A DNA stretch of 64,000 nt. Origin: Burkholderiales bacterium. GTDB lineage: Bacteria; Pseudomonadota; Gammaproteobacteria; Burkholderiales; Burkholderiaceae_C. Each line of letters starts with the position of its first letter. Position 1 is the first letter of the stretch. The DNA lies in NCBI GenBank assembly GCA_030604135.1, contig JAUVWL010000008.1, positions 62,001-126,000 of the forward strand, in the 5' to 3' direction. Made by a program: the position numbers and the translations under genes. Below are positions 1-9,459 of the stretch, one piece after another. Under the pieces are notes generated by a model. It had not been told where the DNA came from. It did not search any database and saw only the letters and a list, made by a program, of their open reading frames with translations.

Positions 1-1793
1 TCATCGAAGAATGCAAGACCGGTGGCACGACCGAGGCAGAACTGGCCACGCAGGAAAAGAAGGGCATGGCCACCGGCCTGTCCGTCACCCACCCGCTCAC
101 CGGTGACGAGGTGGATGTGTGGGTCGGCAACTATGTGCTGATGAGTTACGGCGACGGCGCGGTGATGGGTGTGCCTGCGCACGACGAGCGCGATTTTGCG
201 TTCGCGAAGAAATACGGCCTGAAGATCCAGCAGGTGGTGGCGGTTGAAGGCGAGACCTTCAGCCTGGATGCCTGGGCCGACTGGTACGGCGACAAACAGC
301 GCGGCGAGTGCATCAACTCCGGTGTGCTTGATGGCCTGTCCCACAAGGCCGCCGTGGACAAGGTGGCCGCGCTGCTGGCCGCCAAGGGCATGGGCGAGAA
401 GAAGACCACCTTCCGCCTGCGCGACTGGGGCGTGAGCCGCCAGCGTTACTGGGGCACGCCCATCCCCATCATCCACTGCGAAGAACATGGTGCGGTGCCG
501 GTGCCGGAAAAAGACCTGCCGGTGGTGCTGCCGCAGGACTGCATTCCCGATGGCTCGGGCAACCCGCTGCACAAGCACGAGGCCTTCCACGCTGGCGTGG
601 TCTGCCCGGTGTGCGGCAAGCCCGCGCGGCGTGAGACCGACACCATGGACACCTTCGTGGACTCGTCCTGGTATTTCATGCGCTACTGCGACCCGAAGAA
701 TTCGGAAGCGATGGTGGCCGAAGGCGCCGACTACTGGATGCCGATGGACCAGTACATCGGTGGCATCGAACACGCCATCCTGCACCTGCTGTATGCGCGC
801 TTCTGGACCAAGGTCATGCGCGATCTGGGCCTGGTGAAGGTGGACGAGCCCTTCACCCAACTGCTGACGCAGGGCATGGTGCTCAACCACATCTACTCGC
901 GCCGCACCGAGAAAGGCGGCAAAGAGTATTTCTGGCCGCAGGACGTGGAGCATGTGCACGACGAAGTGGGCAAAATCGTCGGCGCCAAGCTGATCAAGGC
1001 GGTGGGTGACCTGCCCGTGGGCACGGCCATCGACTACGAGGGCGTGGGCACCATGTCCAAGTCCAAGAACAACGGTGTCGACCCGCAGGACCTGATCGAA
1101 AAGTACGGCGCCGACACCGCGCGCCTGTACACCATGTTCACCGCACCACCCGAGGCCACGCTGGAGTGGAACGACGCGGCAGTGGAGGGCAGCTATCGTT
1201 TCCTCAGGCGCGTCTGGGCGTTTGCCCACAAACACGCGGATGCCCTGCGGTCGGCCACTGGCCGTGACCTGAGCCAGGCCAGCCTGCGCGCCGAGAGCAA
1301 AAAGCTGCGCCGCGAGATGTACCTGGTGCTCAAGCAGGTCAGCTATGACTACGAGCGCATGCAGTACAACACGGTGGTGTCGGGCTGCATGAAGCTGCTC
1401 AACGCGCTGGAGGACTTTGACTTCGACGACAGCGAAGGCGACAGCGCTGTGCGTTGTGAAGGCGCCTCCTTGCTGCTGCGCTTGCTGTACCCTGCCTGTC
1501 CGCACATCAGCCATGCACTGTGGACCGGCCTGGGGTATGCCCAGGTGGTGGGTGACCTGCTCGACGCGCCCTGGCCGGAAGTTGACGAATCGGCCCTGGT
1601 GCAGGACGAGATCGAGCTGGTGCTGCAGGTCAACGGCAAGCTGCGTGGCAGCGTGACCGTGCCCGCCGGCGCCGACAAGGCGGCCATCGAGGCGGCTGCG
1701 CTGGCCTGCGAAGCCTTCATCAAGCATGCCCAGGGCGCATCGCCGAAAAAGGTGGTGGTGGTGCCCGGGCGTCTGGTCAACGTGGTGGTTTGA
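1..1793 (+). CDS. leuS: Leucyl-tRNA synthetase, C-terminal part (partial)
   Basis: Charges tRNA-Leu with leucine in the cytoplasm. The frame is open from the window edge, so the N-terminal part, including the HIGH motif, lies upstream. Visible are the end of the CP1 editing domain ([15 protein letters not shown]), a zinc-type Cys pair (CPVCGKPA), the class I signature [11 protein letters not shown] near position 1055, and the C-terminal anticodon-binding region ending [11 protein letters not shown]...[12 protein letters not shown]. The stop is directly followed by lptE with almost no gap, so leuS-lptE-holA looks like one transcription unit, an order known in many proteobacteria. Confidence 0.97.
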   Translation, partial: IEECKTGGTTEAELATQEKKGMATGLSVTHPLTGDEVDVWVGNYVLMSYGDGAVMGVPAHDERDFAFAKKYGLKIQQVVAVEGETFSLDAWADWYGDKQRGECINSGVLDGLSHKAAVDKVAALLAAKGMGEKKTTFRLRDWGVSRQRYWGTPIPIIHCEEHGAVPVPEKDLPVVLPQDCIPDGSGNPLHKHEAFHAGVVCPVCGKPARRETDTMDTFVDSSWYFMRYCDPKNSEAMVAEGADYWMPMDQYIGGIEHAILHLLYARFWTKVMRDLGLVKVDEPFTQLLTQGMVLNHIYSRRTEKGGKEYFWPQDVEHVHDEVGKIVGAKLIKAVGDLPVGTAIDYEGVGTMSKSKNNGVDPQDLIEKYGADTARLYTMFTAPPEATLEWNDAAVEGSYRFLRRVWAFAHKHADALRSATGRDLSQASLRAESKKLRREMYLVLKQVSYDYERMQYNTVVSGCMKLLNALEDFDFDDSEGDSAVRCEGASLLLRLLYPACPHISHALWTGLGYAQVVGDLLDAPWPEVDESALVQDEIELVLQVNGKLRGSVTVPAGADKAAIEAAALACEAFIKHAQGASPKKVVVVPGRLVNVVV

Positions 1794-1807
1794 ACGAGGA
1801 CAAGAAC

Positions 1808-2359
1808 ATGGCGTCACGGTCACTTTCCGTCACCAGCAGGCGGGGTCTGCTGAGAAGCGCACTGGGAGCCGGTGGGCTGGGTGCACTTGCCTGGCTGAGC
1901 GGTTGTGGGTTCACCTTGCGTGGCGCGCCGACCTTCCCGTTTCAGGTGATGCGCGTGACCGGCCTGGAAAGCGGCGGTGTCACCCGAGCCTTGCGTGGCG
2001 CACTGGAGTCTTCCGGTGTGCGCACCCTGGGTACCCAGGCCAGTGCGTCCGCGCAGGGTCTGGCGCCCCAGGTGGTGCTCGCGGTGCTGGTTGATCAGGT
2101 CGAACGCGCGGTGGTGGGTCAGACTGCCGACGGTCGAGTGCGGGAGCTTCAATTGCGCACGCGCTACCGCTTCCGGCTGGATGCCCCTTCTGGTCGCACC
2201 CTGATTGAGGAGAGCGAGCTGCTGATGGAGCGGGACCTCAGTTTCTCGGAAACCGCAGCCTTGTCGAAGTCGGCCGAACAGGATCTGGCTTTCCGAGACA
2301 TGCAGGCCGACATCGTGCAACAGGTGCTGCGTCGCCTGGCGGCGGTCAGTCTGGGCTGA
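1808..2359 (+). CDS. lptE: LPS-assembly lipoprotein LptE
   Basis: Plug partner of LptD in the outer-membrane translocon that delivers lipopolysaccharide to the cell surface. 183 aa. The N-terminus has a lipoprotein signal with lipobox LSGC at about residues 33-36, followed by GFTLRGAP, the usual LptE start of the mature part. The ATG at 1808 is preceded by GAGG at 1797-1800; a TTG at 1790 in frame is less likely. The signal contains SRRGLL, a twin-arginine-like run before the hydrophobic stretch. It sits between leuS and holA, its usual position in Gram-negative bacteria. Confidence 0.9.
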   Translation: MASRSLSVTSRRGLLRSALGAGGLGALAWLSGCGFTLRGAPTFPFQVMRVTGLESGGVTRALRGALESSGVRTLGTQASASAQGLAPQVVLAVLVDQVERAVVGQTADGRVRELQLRTRYRFRLDAPSGRTLIEESELLMERDLSFSETAALSKSAEQDLAFRDMQADIVQQVLRRLAAVSLG

Positions 2360-2369
2360 AGCCGCCATC

Positions 2370-3425
2370 ATGCAGGTGGCTCCTGCCCAGTTGACGGCGC
2401 AGCTCCAGCGTGGTCTGCGCAGCCTCTACACCGTGCACGGCGACGAAGCCCTTCTGGTCCAGGAAGCGGCCGATACCATTTGGGCCGAAGCGCGTGCGCA
2501 GGGGTGCACCGAACGGGTGGTGCACACTGTGGCCGGTGCCCATTTCGACTGGAGCGGGGTGCTGGCCAGTGGCGGTTCGATGAGCCTGTTTGCCGACCGC
2601 CAACTGATCGAGGTGCGCATTCCTTCAGGCAAGCCGGGCAAGGACGGCTCGCTGGCCCTGCAGCAGATCGCCGAGTCGGCCGCTGGCGACGAGGCCACTG
2701 TGACCCTGGTGATTCTGCCCCGGCTGGATGCCGCCACGCTCAAGTCGGCCTGGTTCGGGGCGCTGGACAGCCAGGGGGTGACGGTTCGGGTCGAGTCTAT
2801 CGAGCGGCAGGCGCTGCCGACCTGGATCGCGCAGCGGCTACAGCAGCAGGGTCAACGTGTGGCCGCCGGTGAGGCTGGCCAGCGCACTCTGCAGTTTTTT
2901 GCCGACAGGGTTGAAGGGAATCTGCTGGCGGCGCACCAGGAAATCCAGAAGCTGGGTCTGCTGTTCCCGACTGGGGAACTGAGTTTCGAGCAGGTGGAAG
3001 GGGCGGTGCTCAATGTGGCACGCTACACACCCTTCAAGCTCGCCGAGGCCGTGCTAGGGGGGCAGCCGCTGCGGGTGCAGCGCATGCTCGACGGACTTCA
3101 AGCCGAGGGTGAAGCGCCGGTGCTGGTGCACTGGGCCCTGGCGGAAGACATTCGCACCCTCCATCGGGTGCGCAGTGCCATGGAGGCTGGCCGCCCGTTG
3201 CCAATGGCCTTGCGGGAGAACCGGGTCTGGGGCGTCAGAGAAAAACTCATGGAACGCGTTTTGCCGCGCCTTTCGCCCCTGCAACTGGTGCGCTGGCTTG
3301 ACGACGCACACACTGTGGACGGCATTGTCAAGGGGCTGAAGTCGGATGGCTGGCCTGCCGATCCCTGGCAAGCCTTGCACCAGATGGCCCTGCGGGTGAC
3401 CCAGGGTTGTGCGCTGCGGGGCTGA
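2370..3425 (+). CDS. holA: DNA polymerase III subunit delta
   Basis: Delta subunit of the clamp loader, which opens the beta clamp. 351 aa, the normal length. The start reads QLTAQLQRGLRSLYTVHGDEALLVQEAAD, the typical N-terminal fold of HolA, followed by the middle helical domain (FFADRVEGNLLAAHQEIQKL at about 170-190) and the C-terminal collar domain. It lies 10 bp after lptE in the same operon. The stop TGA at 3423-3425 lies in a short GC hairpin, facing the converging AraC-type gene. Confidence 0.95.
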   Translation: MQVAPAQLTAQLQRGLRSLYTVHGDEALLVQEAADTIWAEARAQGCTERVVHTVAGAHFDWSGVLASGGSMSLFADRQLIEVRIPSGKPGKDGSLALQQIAESAAGDEATVTLVILPRLDAATLKSAWFGALDSQGVTVRVESIERQALPTWIAQRLQQQGQRVAAGEAGQRTLQFFADRVEGNLLAAHQEIQKLGLLFPTGELSFEQVEGAVLNVARYTPFKLAEAVLGGQPLRVQRMLDGLQAEGEAPVLVHWALAEDIRTLHRVRSAMEAGRPLPMALRENRVWGVREKLMERVLPRLSPLQLVRWLDDAHTVDGIVKGLKSDGWPADPWQALHQMALRVTQGCALRG

Positions 3426-3451
3426 GCCCCTTCGTGGCAGCCGGGAGGCGC

Positions 3452-4420
3452 TCAGGCCTCGGCGGGCTGGCGCATGGCAGCCGCCCGGAACTCGCTGGGT
3501 GACAGCCCGGTGTGGTCCCGGAACACGCGGCTGAAATGGGCGCCGCTGTTGAAACCCCAGGAGAAGGCGATGTCGGTGAGGGTGCGGTGCGCGAGCGTCG
3601 GGTTCTTCAGGTCGCGCATGCAGGCCTGTAGACGGCGGCGCAGGATGTAGTGGGCCAGGGTGTCGTCTTCGGCGCTGAATGCGTTGTGCAGGTGGCGTTT
3701 GCTGCAGTTGAGGGCCTGGGCGATGCGGTCGATGCTCAGGCCCGGGTCGCGCAGGTGCTGGCCGATGTGGTCGCGGATGCGGTCGCGGAAGGCTTCGATC
3801 TGGGTGGTGGCGCTCTCGCGGCCGGCCAGTTCCTGAAGAGACAGGCGCACCAGTTCGATGATCAGTTCTCCCGCGCCTTGTGCGGCAGGGCCACTCATGG
3901 ATGGCAGCTCCTGGAAGGTGCTGCGCATGGTCTCCAGTGCCACCCTCGAAATGCCTTGCGCGCCGCCCACATGACGCGCCATCAGCGGCTCCAGGCGCAA
4001 GCCGCGTTCGGCCAGCTGCTCGCGCGGGAGCATGACGATCAGGTGTTCGACCCGCTCCGGGTTGGCGATCTCGTAGCTGCCCGTGGTGTCGTAGATGGTC
4101 CAGCCGCCCGGACGCACCCAGGTCTGCCTACCCTGCTGCTCGACCGCTGCGCTGCCCTGCCAGGGTGCGACGATCTTGAGGTAGCTGGTGTCGCTGGCGC
4201 GAGCCAGGTGCGGGCTGCGGATGACGCGATGGCGGTTCGCCTCCAGCTTCGTCAGGACCACATCACCCGCTTGCGCCGCATGGAGGTGGCCGTCGAAGTC
4301 CTGGTCGCCGTACAGGTCGGACTCGAGACCGCCGAAGTGCTTCCAGACCCAGTCGCGCCATGCCGCGGCGCGTTCGCCGGCAGCGACGTGGTCGGTGCTC
4401 ATGAGGGGCGCTGCAGACAT
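3452..4420 (-). CDS. AraC-family transcriptional regulator
   Basis: 322 aa DNA-binding activator or repressor. The N-terminal about 190 residues resemble the FeaR-type ligand-binding domain (AraC_binding_2), and the C-terminal about 100 residues carry the two helix-turn-helix motifs (LSIDRIAQALNCSKRHLHNAF and the signature around DIAFSWGFNSGAHFSRVFRDHTGLSPSEFR). FeaR-like regulators usually control amine or aromatic-aldehyde catabolism. The gene is divergent from the liv-type transporter and aldehyde dehydrogenase operon at 4619-10914, which makes that operon the obvious target. Alternative start: the internal ATG six codons later (4402). Confidence 0.88.
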   Translation of the reverse strand: MSAAPLMSTDHVAAGERAAAWRDWVWKHFGGLESDLYGDQDFDGHLHAAQAGDVVLTKLEANRHRVIRSPHLARASDTSYLKIVAPWQGSAAVEQQGRQTWVRPGGWTIYDTTGSYEIANPERVEHLIVMLPREQLAERGLRLEPLMARHVGGAQGISRVALETMRSTFQELPSMSGPAAQGAGELIIELVRLSLQELAGRESATTQIEAFRDRIRDHIGQHLRDPGLSIDRIAQALNCSKRHLHNAFSAEDDTLAHYILRRRLQACMRDLKNPTLAHRTLTDIAFSWGFNSGAHFSRVFRDHTGLSPSEFRAAAMRQPAEA

Positions 4421-4618
4421 GGGACTTCTCCTGACCGTATCGGTCCGGTCATTATCAAGTCCGGCGTGAGACCCCGGGGGGTGTCAGGTTGAGGGAAAAC
4501 CCCGACGGTCTTGCGCCGCCAGACAAGCGTTTTTTGCACCCTGGGCCAAGCGAGCCCGGTGTCGCTTTTCTACGATCCGCTGGTCAGTGTTCCCAATCAT
4601 CACGACAGGAGACAAGCC

Positions 4619-5815
4619 ATGGTTCAGACCAACCGCCGCCTCATCATCAAGGGTGCCGCCGTCACCGTCGGCGCCATGTCGGTCGCTCCCCACCTGCTGG
4701 CCCAGGCTGCGCCGGTGCGCATCGGCTACACCATGGCCCGCACCGGCCCCTGGACCGGTGGAGCCCAGACCAGCCAGGAACCCAACTACCTGCTGTGGGC
4801 CGAGCAGCAGAACGCCGCGGGTGGCCTGGACGTCAAGGGGGTCAGGCGCCCCATCGAGCTGATCAGCTCCGACGACCGAAGCGACGTCGAAACCTGTGTG
4901 CGGACCTACCAGAAGCTCATGGCCACCGACAAGGTGGACCTGGTCTTGCCGCCCTGGGGCAGCAACGCCAACTTTGCCGTTGCGCCGCTGGCCAACCGTC
5001 TGGGATACCCCTTCCTGGCGCCCACGGCGCTGTCGCGGCGTCTGGCTGAGATGAAGTTGCCGTATTTTTTCCTGCTGTTGCAGCAGCCCGCGCCCATGAC
5101 CAACGCGCTGGTGGACATGCTCAAGGCCAACGGATGCAAAACCCTGGCCTGCATTTACGTGGACGACCTCTTTGGCCTGGAGAACTACGCTGCGCTCAAG
5201 GTGGCGCTGCAGGGCAGCGGCATCCAGATGGTGGAGGACAAGAGTTACCCGGGCGGCGTGAAGGACCTCTCGCCGGTGTTGCGCAGCATCAAGGACAAGA
5301 ACCCCGACGCCTTCGTCGGCTTCACCTACCCGCCCGACACGATTCTGGCCAGCCGCCAGTCCAAGGAGATCGGCTTCAATCCGAAGTTCTTCTACGCCTC
5401 GGTGGGCACCGCTTTCCCACTCTACAAGAACGTGATGACACCTGCTGGCGCCGAGGGTGTGCTGGGCATGGGTTCATGGAACAGCAAGAGCAGCCCGGGC
5501 GCCAAGGCCTATTTCGATGCCCACGTGGCCAGCCAGAAAAAGGAACCGGATCGCTGGGCCAGCGGGGCCTGCTGGGCCGGTCTGGAGATCCTGACCAGCG
5601 CTGTCAAGCAGGTGGGCCTGGACCGCAAGGCGATCCGGGACTATGTGGCGGGCACCACGCACAAGTCCATCATCGGCGACATCCGCTTCGATGGCAGCGA
5701 GAACGTGGGCACCCCCGGCTCGGTGGGCCAGTGGCAGAACGGCGAGTTCGAGGTGGTCTGGCCGCAGTCGATGGCCACCGCCAGGCTCAACCCGGCCAAA
5801 CCGAACTGGAGCTGA
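4619..5815 (+). CDS. ABC transporter substrate-binding protein (branched-chain/aromatic acid type)
   Basis: Periplasmic binding protein of the Leu/Ile/Val (HAAT) class, 398 aa. The ATG at 4619 follows a clear Shine-Dalgarno (ACAGGAGAC, 4604-4612); an in-frame extension upstream has no support. The signal peptide runs to about residue 29 (LLAQA), and the mature part begins APVRIGYTMARTGPW, typical of Peripla_BP_6. It is the first gene of the transporter operon and is followed by a 104-bp gap with a hairpin, the common arrangement for making more binding protein than membrane parts. The substrate is unknown; the dehydrogenase at the operon end points to an aromatic or related acid or aldehyde. 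Confidence 0.88.
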   Translation: MVQTNRRLIIKGAAVTVGAMSVAPHLLAQAAPVRIGYTMARTGPWTGGAQTSQEPNYLLWAEQQNAAGGLDVKGVRRPIELISSDDRSDVETCVRTYQKLMATDKVDLVLPPWGSNANFAVAPLANRLGYPFLAPTALSRRLAEMKLPYFFLLLQQPAPMTNALVDMLKANGCKTLACIYVDDLFGLENYAALKVALQGSGIQMVEDKSYPGGVKDLSPVLRSIKDKNPDAFVGFTYPPDTILASRQSKEIGFNPKFFYASVGTAFPLYKNVMTPAGAEGVLGMGSWNSKSSPGAKAYFDAHVASQKKEPDRWASGACWAGLEILTSAVKQVGLDRKAIRDYVAGTTHKSIIGDIRFDGSENVGTPGSVGQWQNGEFEVVWPQSMATARLNPAKPNWS

Positions 5816-5870
5816 TGACCCGCGAACGGGCCTGAGGGCAACCACCACTGCAGGGGGCACCCACCTGCGG

Positions 5871-5886
5871 ACCGGCAACGGCCGGT
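5871..5886 (+). other. Intercistronic hairpin after binding-protein gene
   Basis: ACCGGC (5871-5876), loop AACG, GCCGGT (5881-5886). It lies between the binding-protein gene and the first permease gene with no T-run, so mRNA stabilisation or partial attenuation is more likely than full termination. Function inferred from position only. Confidence 0.4.
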
Positions 5887-5919
5887 TCGCTGCGGGCCCC
5901 ATCGCCTTCCCGCACACCC

Positions 5920-6822
5920 ATGTCCTTATCTGCCTGGCTAGAACTGATCGCCTCCGGTCTCATCACCGGGGGCATTTATGCGCTGGTCGCCCTGGGGCTG
6001 AACCTCCAGTATGGCCTGATGCGCATCCTCAACATCGCGCACGGCGAGTTCCTGATGGTCGGCGCCTTCCTGACCTGGATGGTGCAGACCCAGTTCGGGC
6101 TCTCGCCGCTGCTGATGATTCCGGTGTCCTTTGTCCTGCTGCTGACGTTGGGACTGGCGGTGCACTGGCTGTGCTTCCGGCGTCTGACGGCGACCTCGCC
6201 GAACCTGGACGTCTTCGAGGCCCGTGGACTCATGGTGGCCTTCGGTCTGATGTTTCTGGTGCAGAACGTGGTGTCCTACATCTGGGGTGGTGATCTGCGT
6301 GGCTACGACTACCTGACGGCGCCGGTGGTGATTCCGCTGCCTGGCGGGCAGGCCCAGTTCGCGGCCAACAAGCTGCTGGTGTTTGCGCTGGCTCTGGTGT
6401 TCGCCGGCGCGCTGATTGCGCTGCTGCGCATGACTCTGCTGGGCAAGGCGGTGCGGGCGCTGATGCAGTCACCCACCGGCGCTCAACTGGTTGGCATCGA
6501 CACGCATCGCCTGCATCCGCTGATGTTCGGCATCGGTCTGGGGCTCTCGGGTGTGGCCGGCTGCCTGCTGTCCATGGCCTACACCATCAGCCCTTCCATG
6601 GGTGAACCCTACACGGTCACCGCCCTGATCGTCATCACCCTCGGCGGATTCGGCAGCATGGGCGGTGCGCTCGCCGGTGGCCTGCTGCTGGGGGTCATCG
6701 AGGCCATCGGCATGCACTACACCAACCCCTCGCTCAAGGCCCTGCTGAGCTATGTGGTCTTCATCGGTGTGCTGATGCTGCGCCCTGAAGGCCTGTTCGC
6801 CCGCAAGACCCGAAAAGCATGA
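5920..6822 (+). CDS. livH: Branched-chain-type ABC transporter permease (LivH family)
   Basis: Inner-membrane permease, 300 aa, with about eight hydrophobic segments. The N-terminus ASGLITGGIYALVALGLNL and the following LMRILNIAHGEFLMVGAF are the LivH hallmarks; GGFGSMGGALAGGLLLG near the C-terminus is the EAA-type cytoplasmic loop that contacts the ATPases. It overlaps the next permease gene by 4 bp (ATGA at 6819), so translation is coupled. It forms the membrane channel with the product at 6819-7847. Confidence 0.93.
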   Translation: MSLSAWLELIASGLITGGIYALVALGLNLQYGLMRILNIAHGEFLMVGAFLTWMVQTQFGLSPLLMIPVSFVLLLTLGLAVHWLCFRRLTATSPNLDVFEARGLMVAFGLMFLVQNVVSYIWGGDLRGYDYLTAPVVIPLPGGQAQFAANKLLVFALALVFAGALIALLRMTLLGKAVRALMQSPTGAQLVGIDTHRLHPLMFGIGLGLSGVAGCLLSMAYTISPSMGEPYTVTALIVITLGGFGSMGGALAGGLLLGVIEAIGMHYTNPSLKALLSYVVFIGVLMLRPEGLFARKTRKA

Positions 6823-7847
6823 ACTCCCGACAGCTTCTCATTCGCGACCTGCTGGTCTTGCTGGCCTTCACCGGCTGGGCCCTGGCCATTCCGGGAATGG
6901 CCAGCGAGTTCGTGGTCTCCATGGCCATGACCTGCCTGATGTACGTCGCGCTGTCGTCCAGCTGGTCGATGTTCTGCGGCGTCACGCGCTACCTCTCGCT
7001 GGCCACCTCGGCCTTCTTCGGCATCGGAGCCTACACCAGTGCCTTGCTGGTGGAGTCGATGGCCTGGCCCCAGGTGGTCATGCTCGGCGCTCTGATCGCT
7101 GCCACCGTGGCGGTGGTGATGGGTGCGGCCGTGTTGCACCTGCGCGGCACCTACTTTGCCGTGCTCACTTTTGGCATGACCGAGCTGATCCGCCATGCCA
7201 TCAGCTACTTCGAAAAGAGTGTGACGGGAACCGTGGGGCGGGTGTTGCTGGAGGTGCCCGAAGACCGCACGGTCTACCTCACGGTGCTGACCATTGCGGT
7301 GCTGGCGGTGGGCCTGTCCATCGTGGTGCGACGCACGCGCTTCGGCCTGGCCCTGGCCGGCATTGGTGCCGACGAGCAACGTGCCCAGACCCTGGGGGTG
7401 AACACCCGCCTGGTCAAGATCGTCGGTTTTGCCCTGACCGCGGCCGTGGCCGGTGCGGTCGGTGCGACCATGTCGGTGCGCTGGACCTACATTGACCCGC
7501 ACACCGTCTTCAACCCCTTCATCGGCTTCCAGACCGTGCTGATCGCGCTCATCGGTGGTGCCATGACGCTGTGGGGGCCGCTGATCGCCGCCATCGTGTT
7601 CAGCGTACTGGCCGAGACCCTGCGCCTGCAGGTGCCGCAGCTGTACATGATGTCGCTGGGTGTGCTGCTCATTCTCTCTGTGCTGTACCTGCCCGGTGGC
7701 CTGGCCTCGCTGCGCTGGCAGACCTTCAGGGACTGGGGCCAGGCCAGCCGGCGGTGGTGGCGCGAGCTGCGCGAGGACCTCAGTGGCGAGACGAACCGGC
7801 GCAAGCTTCGCGAGAAACAACAGCGGGAGCGCAACCATGTCCTCTGA
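6819..7847 (+). CDS. livM: Branched-chain-type ABC transporter permease (LivM family)
   Basis: Second inner-membrane permease, 342 aa, hydrophobic throughout. LSLATSAFFGIGAYTSALL and the loop IGGAMTLWGPLIAA are typical of LivM; in the loop the usual GG-G-T-GP pattern is kept. The basic C-terminal tail (RRWWRELREDLSGETNRRKLREKQQRERN) is longer and more charged than in most LivM proteins. It overlaps both neighbours (4 bp with livH, 11 bp with livG), so the four membrane and ATPase genes are one tightly coupled unit. Confidence 0.93.
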   Translation: MNSRQLLIRDLLVLLAFTGWALAIPGMASEFVVSMAMTCLMYVALSSSWSMFCGVTRYLSLATSAFFGIGAYTSALLVESMAWPQVVMLGALIAATVAVVMGAAVLHLRGTYFAVLTFGMTELIRHAISYFEKSVTGTVGRVLLEVPEDRTVYLTVLTIAVLAVGLSIVVRRTRFGLALAGIGADEQRAQTLGVNTRLVKIVGFALTAAVAGAVGATMSVRWTYIDPHTVFNPFIGFQTVLIALIGGAMTLWGPLIAAIVFSVLAETLRLQVPQLYMMSLGVLLILSVLYLPGGLASLRWQTFRDWGQASRRWWRELREDLSGETNRRKLREKQQRERNHVL

Positions 7848-8631
7848 TGCGCATGTTCGCCCCCTTCTCGATGCCCGCGGGGTCACTGTGCGATTCGGTG
7901 GTCTGACCGCGGTGGACCACGTGGACGCGGTCTTCATGCCGGGAGAGCTGGTGGGCATCATCGGCCCCAACGGGGCCGGCAAGACCACCTTCTTCAACGC
8001 CATCTCGGGTGTGATCCGGCCCACCAGCGGTCGCCTTGTGGTCGAGGGCCGCGACCTGAGCGGCCAGGCGCCACACCGTTTTGCCGCGCGCGGTCTGGCG
8101 CGCACCTTCCAGACGCCGCGGGTGTTCGGCGACATGCCGGTGCGCGAAAACATCGACTTCGGGCTGAAATTTGCGGGCCGACGGCCGCGCAAATACTGGC
8201 TGTGGGGTGAAGAGTCTTCCGTGCCCTGGACCCTGCGCACACCCGAAAGCATCCTGGCGCTGATCGGCCTGTCGGATCAGGCCGAGCTGCCGGCAGCGGC
8301 CATCACACCCTCTCAGCAGCGCCTGCTGGAGATCGGCATGGCGCTGGCCACCCGCCCGCGTCTGTTGCTGCTGGACGAGGTGGCCGCCGGGCTGACCGAA
8401 TCCGAGGTCGAGGCCATGGCCCAGCTCATTCGCCGCCTGCGCGATGAACTGGATTTGACGGTGGTCTGGATCGAACACGCGGTGACCACCCTGCTGCGCC
8501 ATGTGGAGCGGGTGATCGTGCTGCACCAGGGCCGCAAGATTGCCGACGATGTGCCTGCCGCCGTGGTGCGCAACCCCGAGGTGATCGAGGCCTACCTGGG
8601 CGACGAAATGAGCGAAGAGGCCGTCGCATGA
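7837..8631 (+). CDS. livG: ABC transporter ATP-binding protein (LivG family)
   Basis: 264 aa ATPase of the liv-type transporter. Walker A is GPNGAGKTT and Walker B is LLLLDEVAAGL, followed by the conserved WIEH region. The ABC signature, normally LS-G-Q, reads TPSQQRLLEIG, so the central Gly is replaced by Ser. The C-terminal part has the LivG-specific tail (VVRNPEVIEAYLGDE). The start was set at ATG 7837, which overlaps livM by 11 bp; a longer open frame upstream is only the shadow of livM. It overlaps livF by 4 bp. Confidence 0.92.
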   Translation: MSSDAHVRPLLDARGVTVRFGGLTAVDHVDAVFMPGELVGIIGPNGAGKTTFFNAISGVIRPTSGRLVVEGRDLSGQAPHRFAARGLARTFQTPRVFGDMPVRENIDFGLKFAGRRPRKYWLWGEESSVPWTLRTPESILALIGLSDQAELPAAAITPSQQRLLEIGMALATRPRLLLLDEVAAGLTESEVEAMAQLIRRLRDELDLTVVWIEHAVTTLLRHVERVIVLHQGRKIADDVPAAVVRNPEVIEAYLGDEMSEEAVA

Positions 8632-9428
8632 TGTGGTACCGCGACACCCCCTTCGTGCTCGGTGGCGCGCCGCAGGCGCACCTGAAGGTGCAGGGCTTGA
8701 GCGCCGGTTACGGCGCCTTCCTGGTGCTGCGCGACCTGAGCCTGGAGGTCAGGCCCGGCCTCACGGTGGTGCTGGGCCCCAACGGCGCGGGCAAGACGAC
8801 GCTGCTCAAGGCGCTCAACGGCCTGATCCGCCGCCAGGGCGTGGTCACGCTCGATGGCGAAGACCTGCCCGAAAAGACCGACCGCATCGTCAAGGCCGGT
8901 GTGGCCCTGGTGCCCGAAGGCCGCCAGCTGTTTCCGCAGATGACGGTGCTGGAGAACCTGGAACTCGGCGGCTGGCTGGTCCCCAAGGCCGAACGCGCGC
9001 GTCGGCTGGAGCAGGCCTTTGCCGGCTTCCCCAAGCTGCGCGACCGCGCCCAGCAGCTGGCCGGCACCATGAGCGGGGGGGAGCAGCAGATGGTGGCAGT
9101 CGCACGCGCCATGATGAGCGCGCCGCGCCTGCTGATGCTCGACGAACCCTCGCTCGGCCTGGCGCCTCGCATGGTCGATGAACTGCTGGGCATGGCGCGG
9201 CGCATCGCCGACGCCGGCACCACGGTGTTGATGGTCGAGCAGAACGTGAAGAAGGCACTCGCCGTGGCCGACCGCGGCTACGTGCTGGAACGCGGCACGC
9301 TGGTGGCCAGCGGTCCGGCCCGGTTGCTCGCACGCTCCAGTGTCGTGCGCGAGGCCTATCTGGGCGCCGACAGCGCAGCGACGCCTTCCACCGCCAACAC
9401 AGCCGTCAGACGCCCCGCTGTGGCCTGA
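8628..9428 (+). CDS. livF: ABC transporter ATP-binding protein (LivF family)
   Basis: 266 aa ATPase, partner of LivG. Walker A is GPNGAGKTT, the signature MSGGEQQMVAVARA is intact, and Walker B is LLMLDEPSLGLAP. The phrase VPEGRQLFPQMTVLENLELG is diagnostic of LivF. It starts at ATGATG 8628 within the livG stop codon. The N-terminus has about 18 extra residues before the nucleotide-binding domain. The C-terminus ends with a short Ala/Thr/Ser-rich tail. Confidence 0.93.
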   Translation: MMWYRDTPFVLGGAPQAHLKVQGLSAGYGAFLVLRDLSLEVRPGLTVVLGPNGAGKTTLLKALNGLIRRQGVVTLDGEDLPEKTDRIVKAGVALVPEGRQLFPQMTVLENLELGGWLVPKAERARRLEQAFAGFPKLRDRAQQLAGTMSGGEQQMVAVARAMMSAPRLLMLDEPSLGLAPRMVDELLGMARRIADAGTTVLMVEQNVKKALAVADRGYVLERGTLVASGPARLLARSSVVREAYLGADSAATPSTANTAVRRPAVA

Positions 9429-9459
9429 TTTTTTCCATACACCACACAGGAGAGTTTTC

